A stretch of 64,000 bases of DNA, taken from positions 124,001 through 188,000 of the forward strand of contig NZ_CANLWM010000004.1 in the NCBI RefSeq assembly GCF_947494875.1, written 5' to 3'. The notes under the pieces were generated by a model. It searched no databases. It was given only the letters and a program-made list of their open reading frames with translations, and was not told the origin of the DNA. Positions 40,652-52,229 of this stretch are shown in pieces. How positions within the stretch are numbered: the first letter of the stretch is position 1; every line of letters starts with the position of its first letter. A program made the position numbers and the translations under genes. This DNA comes from an uncultured Williamsia sp. GTDB lineage: Bacteria > Actinomycetota > Actinomycetes > Mycobacteriales > Mycobacteriaceae.

Positions 40652-40693
40652 TCAGACCCCGCTGCGGCGGGCTACTACGAGTGCGCGTGTCAT
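40652..40693 (-). CDS. 13-residue leader peptide (MTRALVVARRSGV)
   Basis: A short open frame with consecutive Leu-Val-Val codons (CTC GTA GTA). It starts a few bases after a TAGGCT -10 box and is followed by competing hairpins before the LeuA-domain gene. The layout resembles actinobacterial ilvB/leuA leader peptides, where ribosome stalling at branched-chain codons prevents termination. Confidence 0.65.
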   Translation of the reverse strand: MTRALVVARRSGV

Positions 40694-40700
40694 GGTGCGA

Positions 40701-41390
40701 TCAGCCTAGACCCGAGCCCTCGCCGTCGGCAAGCACGATCTGTCGCAGTCGTCGGGCTGCGGCCTCGGGATCGTCCGCCGCCGTGATCGCCCGGACCACG
40801 ACGATCCGGCGGGCGCCCCGGTCGCGGACGATGGGCGTCCGGTCGGCGTCGACGCCGCCGATCGCGAACCAGGGCAGCCGACGGTCGGTGTCGGCGGCGT
40901 GCGCGACGAGATCGAGGCCGGCGGCGGCGCGGCCCGGTTTCGTCGGCGTCGCCCAGCACGGTCCGACACAGAAGTAGTCGATGTCCGGGTCGGCGTCGGC
41001 GGCGTCGGCCTGGACCGCGTCGTGGGTCGATCGTCCGATGACCGTGTCGGGCCCGACGATCGCGCGTGCCGCCGCGGGCGGCAGGTCGTCCTGTCCGAGG
41101 TGCAGTACGTCGGCGCCCGCGGCGGCGGCGATGTCGGCGCGGTCGTTGACGGCGAGGAGCGCGCCGTGGCGGTCCACGACCTCGCGCATGGTCGCGAGGA
41201 TGTCGAGCTCCTGCCGGGCCTCGAGCGCGCCGAACTCCCGCTCGCCGGCAGATCCTTTGTCCCGCAACTGCACGATGTCTACACCGCCGCTCAGAGCGGC
41301 GTCGAGGAAGTCGACGAGGTCCCCGCGCTCGCGGCGCCCGTCGGTGCACAGGTAGAGCCGGGCGTCGTCGAGTCGTGTGCGGAGGTCCAC
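40701..41390 (-). CDS. thiE: thiamin-phosphate synthase
   Basis: A 229-residue ThiE that joins the pyrimidine (HMP-PP) and thiazole phosphates to form thiamin phosphate. TIM-barrel signatures are present: [49 protein letters not shown] and the phosphate-binding IGGV. The GTG at 41390 gives the usual length. It is divergent from thiO across a 156-bp region that holds the thiO TPP riboswitch; thiE itself shows no riboswitch. Confidence 0.92.
   Translation of the reverse strand: MDLRTRLDDARLYLCTDGRRERGDLVDFLDAALSGGVDIVQLRDKGSAGEREFGALEARQELDILATMREVVDRHGALLAVNDRADIAAAAGADVLHLGQDDLPPAAARAIVGPDTVIGRSTHDAVQADAADADPDIDYFCVGPCWATPTKPGRAAAGLDLVAHAADTDRRLPWFAIGGVDADRTPIVRDRGARRIVVVRAITAADDPEAAARRLRQIVLADGEGSGLG
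40703..40708 (-). promoter_or_regulatory. -10 box (TAGGCT) of the leader peptide transcript
   Basis: TAGGCT on the minus strand ends 9 nt before the leader ATG at 40693. It overlaps the thiE stop codon. Confidence 0.5.
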
Positions 41391-41423
41391 GGTCAGCCAC
41401 CGTAGTGGCCGATCGTCGGCGAG

Positions 41424-41429
41424 TAGGCT
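41424..41429 (+). promoter_or_regulatory. -10 box (TAGGCT) of the thiO-thiS-thiG operon
   Basis: TAGGCT lies 13 nt before the first conserved riboswitch helix, the right distance for a transcript starting around 41436. Confidence 0.5.
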
Positions 41430-41441
41430 GGCGAACCGACA

Positions 41442-41534
41442 CACACGGGGGCTCGGGGAACGGCCGGGCTGAGATCGCGACACCATCCGTCGCCGACCGT
41501 CACACCTGATCCGGGTAATGCCGGCGAAGGAAGG
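41442..41534 (+). promoter_or_regulatory. TPP riboswitch (THI element) of thiOSG
   Basis: Conserved THI-box blocks appear in order: CACGGGGGCTC, GGGCTGAGATCGC, ACACCTGATCCGGGTAATGC and CGGCGAAGGAAGG. The closing strand contains the GAAGGAAGG ribosome site of thiO, 12 nt before its ATG, so TPP binding most likely blocks translation. Confidence 0.95.
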
Positions 41535-41546
41535 TTCTCCACCACC

Positions 41547-42610
41547 ATGGGTCTCTCCGCACCGCCCCGGACGCTCGCCGTCGTAGGAGGCGGTGTCGTC
41601 GGGTCCGCGATCGCCTGGCGCGCGGTGCTCGCCGGCTGGCAGACCATGCTCGTCGACGACGGTCGCGCCGCCTCGGGGTCGCAGGTGGCCGCCGGGATGC
41701 TCGGTGTGGTCGGTGAGGCCCGCATCGGTGACGACGACGCGTTCGCCCTCACCGTCGACGCCGCGTCGCGGTGGTCGGGATTCGCCGACGACCTCGACGC
41801 TCCCGACGTCCGCGTTGCGCGCGACACGCTGTTCGTCGGGGCCGACCGGTCGGACCTCGCGGAGCTCACCGCGGTGGGCGAGTGGTGTTCGGCGCGGTCG
41901 GTGTCCGTCGAGCCGATCGCATCCCGCGAGTTGCGTTCGTGCGCACCGGGTCTCGGAGGGATCCGGCGCGGTGTGCTCGCGTCCGGTGAGGGTGCTGTCG
42001 ACAACCGGGAGGTCCTGCGCGCGTTGTCGCGTGCCTGCGCCGCCGCAGGTGTCCGCACGTGCCGCCGTCCGGTGGGCGCGCTGTCGGAGCTGGACGCCGA
42101 CCAGATCGTCGTCGCCACCGGTGCCTGGCTTCCCGCCCTGGTTCCCGACGCCCCCGTGCGGATCGAGAAAGGCGAGGTACTCCGGTTGCGTCGCACCCCG
42201 ACCGCGCCCGCGCCCCCGTCGGTCGTCGTGCGGGCGCGCTGGCACGGACGACAGGTCTACGTGGTGCCGCGTCCCGACGGGGTCGTCGTCGGCGCGACGC
42301 AGTACGAGGTGTCCGACCGCGACGACACCGCGCCCCGCGCGGGTGGCGTCGCCGATCTCCTGCGCGATGCCGCCGACCTGATGCCCGGCCTCGCCGAGTA
42401 CCGCCTCGAGGAGGTCGGGGCCGGTTTCCGCCCGCTCACCCCCGACGGGCTGCCGATGATCGGTCGGCTCGACGCGCGGACGGTCGTCGCCGCCGGACAC
42501 GGTCGCGGCGGCATCCTGCTGGCGCCCCTGACCGCCGACCTGGTCCTGGGCGCCCTCGCTGACCGACCCGACGAGCGCTGGTCCCCTGTCCTCGATCCCG
42601 GGAGGTTCGC

Positions 42611-42614
<4 letters not shown>
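41547..42614 (+). CDS. thiO: glycine oxidase, FAD-dependent
   Basis: A 355-residue DAO-family flavoenzyme that oxidises glycine to the iminoglycine used in thiazole synthesis. The N-terminal FAD motif [15 protein letters not shown], the [10 protein letters not shown] segment and the C-terminal [14 protein letters not shown] are typical. The ATG is 12 nt after the riboswitch. Its stop overlaps the thiS start (ATGA), so the thiazole genes are coupled. Confidence 0.93.
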
Positions 42615-43586
<972 letters not shown>

Positions 43587-43642
43587 TCCCGCGGACCCGG
43601 TGTCCATCCTTTCGTCCGATGCAGGGGTGGGCGACCGGCTGG

Positions 43643-43648
43643 CATAGT
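43643..43648 (+). promoter_or_regulatory. -10 box (CATAGT) for a leaderless ABC transporter transcript
   Basis: CATAGT is followed by 7 nt and the GTG at 43656. Confidence 0.4.
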
Positions 43649-43655
43649 CGCGGCT

Positions 43656-44585
43656 GTGATCAGCGTGCAAGGACTCACCAAGACGTACGGGAGCACCCGT
43701 GCCGTCGACAACCTCACCTTCGAGGTGAAGCCGGGGATGGTCACCGGCTTCCTCGGGCCGAACGGCGCGGGCAAGTCGACGACGATGCGGATGATCCTCG
43801 GCCTCGACAACCCCACCTCGGGCACCGCGACCGTCAACGGCAAGCCGTACCGCGAGCTGGACGACCCGCTGCGGCAGGTCGGCGCTCTGCTCGACGCGAA
43901 GTGGGTGCACCCGAACAGGTCCGCCCGCTCACATCTGCGGTGGATGGCCGCGGCCAGCGGCATCGGCACCCAACGCGTCGACCAGGTCCTCGCCGACGTG
44001 GGACTCACCGAGGTCGCCGGCAAGCGCGCCGGTGGGTTCTCCCTCGGCATGTCCCAGCGGCTCGGTCTGGCGGGCGCCCTCCTCGGCGATCCCGGTGTCC
44101 TGCTGTTCGACGAGCCGGTCAACGGGCTCGATCCCGAGGGCATCGTCTGGATCCGCAAGTTCATGAAAGCGCTGGCCGCACAGGGCCGAACGGTGTTGGT
44201 GTCAAGTCACCTGCTGACCGAGATGTCGCTCACGGCCGATCACCTCATCGTCATCGGCAAGGGCCGTCTCATGGCCGACTGCTCCGTCGCGGAGTTCACC
44301 AGTCAGGCGCAGCGCACCGTCAGCGTCCGCAGTCCCCAACTGCAGGAACTGCATCGGGTCCTCGAGGCGGAGGGCCTGCGACCGGCCCCGAAGTCCGACG
44401 GGTCCCCGGTGATGACCGTCCCCGACGTGACCACCGATCGTGTCGGTGAACTCGCCGCGGCGAACAACATCGTCCTGCACGAACTCTCGGGCAGCGTCGC
44501 GTCGCTCGAGGAGGTCTTCATGTCGTTGACCGCCGACCAGGTCCAGTACTCGGGCTCCACCGGCCTCCAGGGAGGTGCACGATGA
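43656..44585 (+). CDS. ABC transporter ATP-binding protein
   Basis: A 309-residue ATPase of the drug/lipid exporter (BcrA/DrrA) type. Walker A GPNGAGKST, signature FSLGMSQRLGLAG and Walker B VLLFDEP are clear. The C-terminal extension of about 90 residues is common in this group. It is coupled to the permease by an ATGA overlap. The substrate is unknown. This pair occupies the place between thiG and thiD where M. tuberculosis has unrelated genes. Confidence 0.88.
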   Translation: MISVQGLTKTYGSTRAVDNLTFEVKPGMVTGFLGPNGAGKSTTMRMILGLDNPTSGTATVNGKPYRELDDPLRQVGALLDAKWVHPNRSARSHLRWMAAASGIGTQRVDQVLADVGLTEVAGKRAGGFSLGMSQRLGLAGALLGDPGVLLFDEPVNGLDPEGIVWIRKFMKALAAQGRTVLVSSHLLTEMSLTADHLIVIGKGRLMADCSVAEFTSQAQRTVSVRSPQLQELHRVLEAEGLRPAPKSDGSPVMTVPDVTTDRVGELAAANNIVLHELSGSVASLEEVFMSLTADQVQYSGSTGLQGGAR

Positions 44586-45352
44586 TCAGCCACGCCATCG
44601 ACGCAGAACGCATCAAGCTGCTCAGCACCCGCTCGCCCTACTGGTGCGTCGGCATCGTCGTCGTCCTGGGCATCCTCATATCGATCCTGATCGGGGTCCT
44701 GTCCTCGAGCACGGCCACGTCCGACGCCTCGGATCTCCGGGACCCGTCGTTCTTCGCGATCGGGGTGTCCCAGATCGGCGTGCTCGTCCTGATGATCATG
44801 GCGGTCCTCGCCGTGACCAGCGAGTTCCGGTTCGGCACCATCCGCACCACGTTCCAGGCCATCCCGCGACGCGAGATGGTGCTGGGCGCCAAAGCGATCG
44901 TGTACGGCGGCCTGGCCGGCGTCGTCACGCTCATCCTGAGTGTCGTGACGATCGTGCTCGGCACCTCCCTCGCCGGCGACGCGGGATCGGCCATCGATCT
45001 GGGTGGCGGCGACGCCGTCCGGCAGTACTGGGGGATACCCGTCTACGCGATCCTCTGCGTGCTCATCGGACTCGGCGTCGGTGCGCTGGTCCGTCAGACC
45101 GCCGGTGCGATCGTCATCCTCCTCATCTGGTCGCTGGCCATCGAGACCATCCTGTCGTCCATCCCGAAGGTGAAGGCCGTCGCGCCGTACCTGCCGTTCA
45201 ACAACTCGGCGCACTTCCTCTCCGGCGACACGACGAACACGGGTGGCATCGACTACCCCTGGGGCCCCTACGGGTCGCTGCTGTACTTCGCGCTGTGGGC
45301 GATCGTCATCTTCACCGCGGGGATCGCGTTGACCCAGCGGCGCGACGCCTGA
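44582..45352 (+). CDS. ABC-2 type permease
   Basis: A 256-residue membrane protein with six helices, including an N-terminal anchor (WCVGIVVVLGILISILIGVL) and the central LVLMIMAVLAVTSEFRFGTIR typical of ABC-2 exporters. It is the membrane partner of the preceding ATPase. Confidence 0.88.
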   Translation: MISHAIDAERIKLLSTRSPYWCVGIVVVLGILISILIGVLSSSTATSDASDLRDPSFFAIGVSQIGVLVLMIMAVLAVTSEFRFGTIRTTFQAIPRREMVLGAKAIVYGGLAGVVTLILSVVTIVLGTSLAGDAGSAIDLGGGDAVRQYWGIPVYAILCVLIGLGVGALVRQTAGAIVILLIWSLAIETILSSIPKVKAVAPYLPFNNSAHFLSGDTTNTGGIDYPWGPYGSLLYFALWAIVIFTAGIALTQRRDA

Positions 45353-45393
45353 CCGAGGTCCGGCGGGGCCGTCCGAGGCCGGTGCGGTCGGCG

Positions 45394-45399
45394 TAGATT
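45394..45399 (+). promoter_or_regulatory. -10 box (TAGATT) for leaderless thiD
   Basis: TAGATT is followed by 7 nt and the GTG at 45407. No riboswitch is visible before thiD. Confidence 0.55.
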
Positions 45400-45406
45400 C
45401 ACGGGC

Positions 45407-46252
45407 GTGGAACTGTTGCCGACCGCCCCTCTCGGACAGACGCCCGTCCGCGCGATGACCATCGCCGGCACCGACTCCGGCGGCGGTGCCGGTGTCGCCG
45501 CCGATCTGCGCACCATGGCCCTCACGGGCGTCCACGGCTGCGTCGCCGTCACCGCCGTGACCGTCCAGAACACGCTCGGTGTGACGGGCGTGCACACCAT
45601 CCCGCCGGAGACCGTCGCCGCCCAGATCCGTGTCGTCGCAGACGACATCGGGCTGAATGCCGTGAAGACCGGGATGCTCGCGACCGGTGAGATCATCGAC
45701 GCCATCGTCGACGTGGCCGCCGAGGTCGGCATCGGCCGCGACCGACCGATCCCGCTCGTCATCGACCCCGTGTGCGCGTCCATGCACGGCGACCGCCTGC
45801 TCGCCGTGGAGGCCATGAGCGCACTGCGCGAACGCCTCATACCGATCGCGACCGTCGTCACCCCCAACCTCGACGAGGTCGTCCTCATCACCGGGATCGA
45901 GGTCGTCGACGACGAGACCCAACGTGCAGCGGCCGTGGCCCTGCACGAGATGGGTGCGCAGTGGGCGATCGTGAAAGGTGGGCATCTCCGGTCGAGCCCG
46001 CGATCGTCCGACCTGCTGTACGACGGAACGGATTTCGTCCGCCTCGACTACGAACGGATCGACACCCCGCACGACCACGGTGCCGGCGACACCCTCGCGT
46101 CGGCGATGACCAGTGCTCTGGCGCACGGGATGTCGGTGCCCGACGCCGCCCGGTTCGCCAAGGGGTGGGTCAGCGAGTCGATCCGCTGGTCCTATCCCCT
46201 CGGCGCCGGCCATGGGCCGGTCAACCCGCTCTGGCGGGTCGCGCGGGACTGA
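45407..46252 (+). CDS. thiD: hydroxymethylpyrimidine/phosphomethylpyrimidine kinase
   Basis: A 281-residue ribokinase-fold enzyme that phosphorylates HMP and HMP-P to HMP-PP, the pyrimidine substrate of ThiE. Signatures are TIAGTDSGGGAGVAADL, the substrate-binding region KTGMLA and the anion-hole/catalytic HDHGAGDTLASAM. It converges on thiC with 25 bases between the stops. Confidence 0.93.
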   Translation: MELLPTAPLGQTPVRAMTIAGTDSGGGAGVAADLRTMALTGVHGCVAVTAVTVQNTLGVTGVHTIPPETVAAQIRVVADDIGLNAVKTGMLATGEIIDAIVDVAAEVGIGRDRPIPLVIDPVCASMHGDRLLAVEAMSALRERLIPIATVVTPNLDEVVLITGIEVVDDETQRAAAVALHEMGAQWAIVKGGHLRSSPRSSDLLYDGTDFVRLDYERIDTPHDHGAGDTLASAMTSALAHGMSVPDAARFAKGWVSESIRWSYPLGAGHGPVNPLWRVARD

Positions 46253-46277
46253 TCCCGAGGCGACCCGCCCTCGGCGC

Positions 46278-48021
<1,744 letters not shown>

Positions 48022-48198
48022 GGAAGGTGTGCAGTTGTGGCGGGGACGTCGATCAGCCCCGCCGATGAGCGTACGCGTCGACCGGGAACCGGGAGGGCAC
48101 CTCGTGCGTCTGATGGATGTGGGGGGTCGCGACCGCCCTGTGACCCACCCCAGAGCATCCGACTCGAAGTGGTCACGAATGACCGAACAGTTCCGTAA

Positions 48199-48218
48199 CT
48201 ACGCCTACGTAGGCGTAG
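48199..48218. promoter_or_regulatory. 20-bp perfect palindrome at the promoter of the small acetyltransferase gene
   Basis: CTACGCCTAC-GTAGGCGTAG is a perfect dyad. A -10-like TATTGT lies at 48226-48231, so the palindrome covers the -35 region. A repressor or activator dimer is the likely ligand. The thiC riboswitch and this site account for the 348-bp gap between genes. Confidence 0.6.
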
Positions 48219-48275
48219 CACGCGATATTGTGACCACTGTCACATCGAATGCGAAGGATTCCGAAGGAGGTGGCG

Positions 48276-48620
48276 ATGCACGTCAGGCGGAAGAAGAAGC
48301 CCGAGCAGTCGGCGCAGTCCATCCTGCAACAGTTGTCCGAGGTCAGGCACAACGCCGAGCGCGATCGGTTCGAGTTGTACGTCGCCGGCGACCTCGTCGG
48401 GGTGCTGGGCTACTCGGTGGAGGACGTCGGCGGCCAGCAGGTCGTCACCGTCCTGCACACGGTCCTCTACGACGAGTTCACCGGCCACGGGCTCGCGTCC
48501 CGACTGACGACCGGGGTCCTGCAGTACGTCGTCGACACCGGTGCGAAGGTCCGCCCCGTCTGCACGTTCACCCGGCACTTCCTCACGACCCATCCGGCCT
48601 ACGCCGCCGTCGCCGTCTGA
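48276..48620 (+). CDS. small YjdJ-type GNAT acetyltransferase
   Basis: A 114-residue minimal GNAT of the kind with a single acetyl-CoA core: ELYVAGDLVGVLGYSVE, then HTVLYDEFTGHGLASRLTTG (CoA loop) and the C-terminal VCTFTRHFLTTHPAY. The ATG at 48276 has GAAGGAGG 6 nt upstream. The substrate is unknown; some relatives act on free or bound polyamines or amines. Confidence 0.82.
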   Translation: MHVRRKKKPEQSAQSILQQLSEVRHNAERDRFELYVAGDLVGVLGYSVEDVGGQQVVTVLHTVLYDEFTGHGLASRLTTGVLQYVVDTGAKVRPVCTFTRHFLTTHPAYAAVAV

Positions 48621-48717
48621 CCGGACGCCCACACTGCTGGGCGCAGCGACGGTGACGCCGGAGTGGACCTGGCTGGGAGGGCGTCCGCAGGCTGCCCGGG
48701 TCGGAGGCAGGCCGTCG

Positions 48718-48723
48718 TAGGGT
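48718..48723 (+). promoter_or_regulatory. -10 box (TAGGGT) for a leaderless transcript
   Basis: TAGGGT is followed by 6 nt and the ATG at 48730. Confidence 0.45.
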
Positions 48724-48729
48724 GAGGCG

Positions 48730-49182
48730 ATGACCGATTCCACCGCAGTCGACACGGTGACGCAGCAGGTCGCCGTCGTCGATGATTTCCTTCGTGCTCT
48801 CGCCGATGGTGATCTCGACACCGCCGCAGCTCTTCTCGACGACGACCTGCTCTATCAGAACGTGGGGTTGCCCAGCATCCGTGGCGGGCGCCGGACGATC
48901 GCCCTGTTTCGTCGGATGTTGCGTGCAGGACGGTTCGACGTGGTCGTCCACCGCGCGAGCGGTGACGGGGCGGGGATCGTCCTCAACGAGCGAACCGATC
49001 TTCTCGCCGTCGGCCCGTTCGTGCTGACCTTCTGGGTCTGCGGCGTCTTCGAGGTCCGCGACGGTCGGATCATTCTGTGGCGCGACTACTTCGACTTCCT
49101 GACGATGCTCACCGCGACCTGTCGTGCTCTTGTCGGGGTCGTGGTGCCGGGGCTGCGGCCGCAACTCTCTCGCGCGCGATGA
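48730..49182 (+). CDS. limonene-1,2-epoxide hydrolase-like / SnoaL-fold protein
   Basis: A 150-residue NTF2-fold protein. The late segment FWVCGVFEVRDGRIILWRDY followed by FDF matches the limonene-epoxide-hydrolase group, which includes the Arg-Asp pair used to open epoxides. Hydrolysis of a lipid or steroid epoxide is plausible. It could also be a non-catalytic SnoaL-like binding protein. Confidence 0.75.
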   Translation: MTDSTAVDTVTQQVAVVDDFLRALADGDLDTAAALLDDDLLYQNVGLPSIRGGRRTIALFRRMLRAGRFDVVVHRASGDGAGIVLNERTDLLAVGPFVLTFWVCGVFEVRDGRIILWRDYFDFLTMLTATCRALVGVVVPGLRPQLSRAR

Positions 49183-49216
49183 GGATCCAGTCAGCGGGCA
49201 TGACGGCCGGTCGGCG

Positions 49217-50011
49217 TCAGTCGAGGTCGACGACGACAGGCGCGTGGTCGCTGGCGCCCTTGCCCTTTCGCTCCTGTCGATCGATCGCCGCGTGAGTCAC
49301 CCGCGCGGCGAGAGCCGGTGAGCAGAGGGTGAAGTCGATGCGCATGCCCTCGCGGCGAGCGAACCGCAGCTGCGTGTAGTCCCAGTACGTGAACTCGCCC
49401 GGCGTGAACGGACGGACGACGTCGCTGTATCCGGCGTCGACGACGGCCTGGAACGCGGCGCGCTCCGGGCCCGACGTGTGCGTCTTGTCGGCGAAATACT
49501 CGGTGTCCCAGACGTCGTCGTCGGTCGGTGCGATGTTCCAGTCACCCGTCAGCGCGATCTGCGCCTCCGGGTCGTCGGCGAGCCACGCGCGTCCCGCAGC
49601 GTGCAGCGCGGCCAGCCACTCGAGCTTGTAGGTGTAGTGCGGGTCGTCGAGCGCGCGCCCGTTCGGCACGTACAGGCTCCAGACCCGGACACCTCCGCAC
49701 GTCGCGCCGATCGCGCGTGCCTCCTGCGCGGGTGCGGTCTCCGCGTCGCGGGCCCACCCGGGTTGTCCGGGGAAGCCGATGGCGACGTCCTCGAGCCCGA
49801 CCCGCGACGCGATCGCCACGCCGTTCCATTGGTTCAGCCCGACGGTCGCGACGTCGTATCCCGCGGCCAGGAACGTCATCGTCGGGAACTGGTCGTCGGA
49901 GCACTTGGTCTCCTGCATCGCGAGCACGTCGACGTCGGACCGTGCGAGCCAGTCGGCGACGCGTTCCGCCCGCGCCCGGATGGAGTTCACGTTCCACGTC
50001 GCGATGCGCAT
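49217..50011 (-). CDS. xthA: exodeoxyribonuclease III
   Basis: A 264-residue endonuclease/exonuclease/phosphatase-fold enzyme for base-excision repair (AP-site cleavage and 3' end cleaning). Signatures: MRIATWNVNSIRARAERV, the metal-binding Glu in MQETKC, SLYVPNG, TGDWNIAP and the final GASDHAPV. The ATG at 50011 begins at the first strand of the fold and sits 8 nt after a TACCCT -10 box. Confidence 0.94.
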   Translation of the reverse strand: MRIATWNVNSIRARAERVADWLARSDVDVLAMQETKCSDDQFPTMTFLAAGYDVATVGLNQWNGVAIASRVGLEDVAIGFPGQPGWARDAETAPAQEARAIGATCGGVRVWSLYVPNGRALDDPHYTYKLEWLAALHAAGRAWLADDPEAQIALTGDWNIAPTDDDVWDTEYFADKTHTSGPERAAFQAVVDAGYSDVVRPFTPGEFTYWDYTQLRFARREGMRIDFTLCSPALAARVTHAAIDRQERKGKGASDHAPVVVDLD

Positions 50012-50019
50012 GCCGACCG

Positions 50020-50025
50020 AGGGTA
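50020..50025 (-). promoter_or_regulatory. -10 box (TACCCT) for leaderless xthA
   Basis: On the minus strand TACCCT is followed by 8 nt and the ATG at 50011. Confidence 0.45.
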
Positions 50026-50097
50026 GTTGCCCGCTCCGGTGGACAGGTCCGAGGTGTCGGTCGTAGCGTTCGGGGAACCACCACGATCGGGAGGGCC

Positions 50098-50379
50098 ATG
50101 CCGCTGTACGTGTTCCGCTGCGCGGCGTGCCCCGACGTCGACCGCGCGTTCTCGATGGCCGCGGTTCCCGACGAGATCGACTGCGCGACATGCGGTGCGC
50201 CCGCCCGTCGGGTCATCACCACCGTCGCGACGGGTGCGGATCCCGGCACCACCCGACTCCTCGACGCGACGCGAGCGACCGCTGATCGGCCCGCAGTGGT
50301 GTCGGCGATACCCGGCCGCACCGCGCCGGTCCGTCGCGTCACCACCGATCCCCGGCATCGACGGTTGCCGCGGCCCTGA
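50098..50379 (+). CDS. fmdB: FmdB-type zinc-ribbon regulatory protein
   Basis: A 93-residue protein beginning MPLYVFRCAAC, with a second pair CATCG, the FmdB/CxxC_CxxC zinc ribbon. It lies 36 nt before the formamidase gene, the fmdB-fmdA pairing known in other bacteria, where FmdB is thought to regulate the amidase. GGGAGG is 5 nt before the ATG. The second half is basic and probably disordered. Confidence 0.85.
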   Translation: MPLYVFRCAACPDVDRAFSMAAVPDEIDCATCGAPARRVITTVATGADPGTTRLLDATRATADRPAVVSAIPGRTAPVRRVTTDPRHRRLPRP

Positions 50380-50415
50380 GTCCGCCCCCGAGTCCACCGA
50401 CCGACAGGAGTCACC

Positions 50416-51669
50416 ATGCCCGAGTTGATCTTCCCGCTGGACTCGACGAAGTCCTTCACCGATCAGCAGAAGGTGGGGCACAACCGTTGGCACCCCGACA
50501 TCCCCGCTGCGGTGACGGTCAAGCCCGGCGACGAGTTCCGGGTGCACTGCCGGGAGTGGTTCGACGGGGCGATCGTGAACGACGACTCGGCCGACGACAT
50601 CCGCGACGCCCCGCTCGACGGCGTCCATGTGCTGTCGGGGCCGATCGCGGTCGAGGGCGCGAAGCCCGGTGACCTGCTGATCGTCGACATCCTGGACCTC
50701 GGGCCGATCCCTCAGGAGGACTCGGGACCGCTCGCCGGCCAGGGCTGGGGATACACCGGGATCTTCCCGACCCGCAACGGCGGTGGCTTCCTCACCGAGC
50801 AGTTCCCCGACGCCTACAAGGCGATCTGGGACTTCAGTGGTCAGCGATGCACCTCACGGCACGTCCCGCACGTCGAGTTCACCGGCATCGTCCACCCCGG
50901 ACTGATGGGCACCGCGCCGTCGAAGGATCTGCTGTCGACGTGGAACACCCGGGAGGCGGCGCTCATCGCGACCGACCCGGATCGGGTGCCGCCGCTGGCG
51001 CTCCCGCCGCTGCCGAAGGACGCGATCCTGGGCACCCTGACCGGCGACGCGTTCGACGCTGCGGCTGCAGAGGCCGCACGGACGGCACCGCCTCGCGAGA
51101 ACGGCGGCAACCAGGACATCAAGAACCTCACCAAGGGAAGCCGCATCTTCTACCCGGTGTTCGTCGACGGCGCGAACCTCTCGGTCGGCGACCTGCACTT
51201 CTCACAGGGCGACGGCGAGATCACCTTCTGCGGCGCCATCGAGATGGGCGGGTTCATCGATCTGCGCGTCGAGATCATCCCCGACGGGATGAGCACCTAC
51301 GGCGTGAGCGAGAACGCGATCTTCATGCCGGGCACCACCGACCCGCAGTTCTCGGAGTGGCTGGCGTTCTCCGGAACGTCGGTGACCCTCGACGGTGAAC
51401 AGCGCTACCTCGACTCACATCTCGCCTATCAGCGGGCATGTCTGCACGCCATCGACTACCTCACGAAGTTCGGCTACGCACCCGAGCAGGCGTACCTCCT
51501 GCTGGGTGCCGCGCCGATCGAGGGCCGGTTGTCGGGCGTCGTCGACATCCCCAACGCCTGTGCCACCGTGTACCTGCCGACGGCGATCTTCGACTTCCCC
51601 GTGACGCCCACCGCCGCAGGCCCCGTCACGATCGACCCGGGGATCGGGGCGCCGCACTCGAGCTTCTGA
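50416..51669 (+). CDS. fmdA: formamidase (FmdA/AmdA family)
   Basis: A 417-residue acetamidase/formamidase-family enzyme that hydrolyses formamide or short amides to ammonia and the acid. Signatures are the N-terminal HNRWHPDIPA, the substrate region VEFTGIVHPGLMGTAPS and the C-terminal ERG-like LGAAPIEGRLSGVVDIPNAC. The length is normal. AGGAG lies 7 nt before the ATG. With fmdB it forms a nitrogen-scavenging unit. Confidence 0.93.
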   Translation: MPELIFPLDSTKSFTDQQKVGHNRWHPDIPAAVTVKPGDEFRVHCREWFDGAIVNDDSADDIRDAPLDGVHVLSGPIAVEGAKPGDLLIVDILDLGPIPQEDSGPLAGQGWGYTGIFPTRNGGGFLTEQFPDAYKAIWDFSGQRCTSRHVPHVEFTGIVHPGLMGTAPSKDLLSTWNTREAALIATDPDRVPPLALPPLPKDAILGTLTGDAFDAAAAEAARTAPPRENGGNQDIKNLTKGSRIFYPVFVDGANLSVGDLHFSQGDGEITFCGAIEMGGFIDLRVEIIPDGMSTYGVSENAIFMPGTTDPQFSEWLAFSGTSVTLDGEQRYLDSHLAYQRACLHAIDYLTKFGYAPEQAYLLLGAAPIEGRLSGVVDIPNACATVYLPTAIFDFPVTPTAAGPVTIDPGIGAPHSSF

Positions 51670-51682
51670 TGCCGCGGGGCCT

Positions 51683-52225
51683 CTAGCGCGACGGCGCCAG
51701 GATGTAACTCATCCCCGGTGTGTTCGTCGTCCACCACCATCGGGTGCTGAACGGTCCGCCGGGGCCGTTCATGTCCCAGATGTGCACGGCCACACCGGTG
51801 CGCGTCGGGACCACGCGATCGACCCAGCCCACGTGGCCGTAGGGGCTGGCGCCCTGCACACCGGGTTGGAACACGACCATCGAGTTCGGTTGCGGCCGCA
51901 GCGATGTGGACCAGCCGGTCGCTCGGGCGTTGCGGTACCAGTCTTTCGCGTTGCCGGCGAGCGCGGCGTAGCGGCCGCTGAAGGCGCGGAACCTCTGCAT
52001 CGCGCCCCACGTGCACTGGCCGGGCATTCCGGTGTTGTAGCCGATGGTCTGGCCCACGGCACGGGGTGCGGGTGCCGCCGCCGCGACCCCGGGAGCGATG
52101 GGGGCGACGGATGCGGGGACGACAGCACTCGCCCCGCCGATGAGCGCGGTCGCAGCAAGGGCGACCACTGCCGCGCGTCCTGACCTCAGGCCCGCGCGAT
52201 GAAGGATCGGTAACACGCAGGACAC
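51683..52225 (-). CDS. secreted CHAP-domain amidase/peptidase
   Basis: About 180 residues from the GTG at 52225 (GTG or ATG starts up to 52267 are possible). The signal peptide runs through AAVVALAATALIGGASAVV and ends near VAAAAPAP. The CHAP domain has the catalytic Cys in GMPGQCTWGA and the His in GHVGWVD. CHAP enzymes cut peptidoglycan stem peptides or cross-bridges. It may be translated with the preceding membrane-anchored gene, whose stop lies 4 nt upstream of this start. Confidence 0.82.
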   Translation of the reverse strand: MSCVLPILHRAGLRSGRAAVVALAATALIGGASAVVPASVAPIAPGVAAAAPAPRAVGQTIGYNTGMPGQCTWGAMQRFRAFSGRYAALAGNAKDWYRNARATGWSTSLRPQPNSMVVFQPGVQGASPYGHVGWVDRVVPTRTGVAVHIWDMNGPGGPFSTRWWWTTNTPGMSYILAPSR

Positions 52226-52229
52226 GATC

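Noticed and set aside
48621-48729. Additional small gene between the acetyltransferase and the epoxide-hydrolase-like gene
   Set aside because: No open frame with a ribosome site; only the TAGGGT -10 box is supported.
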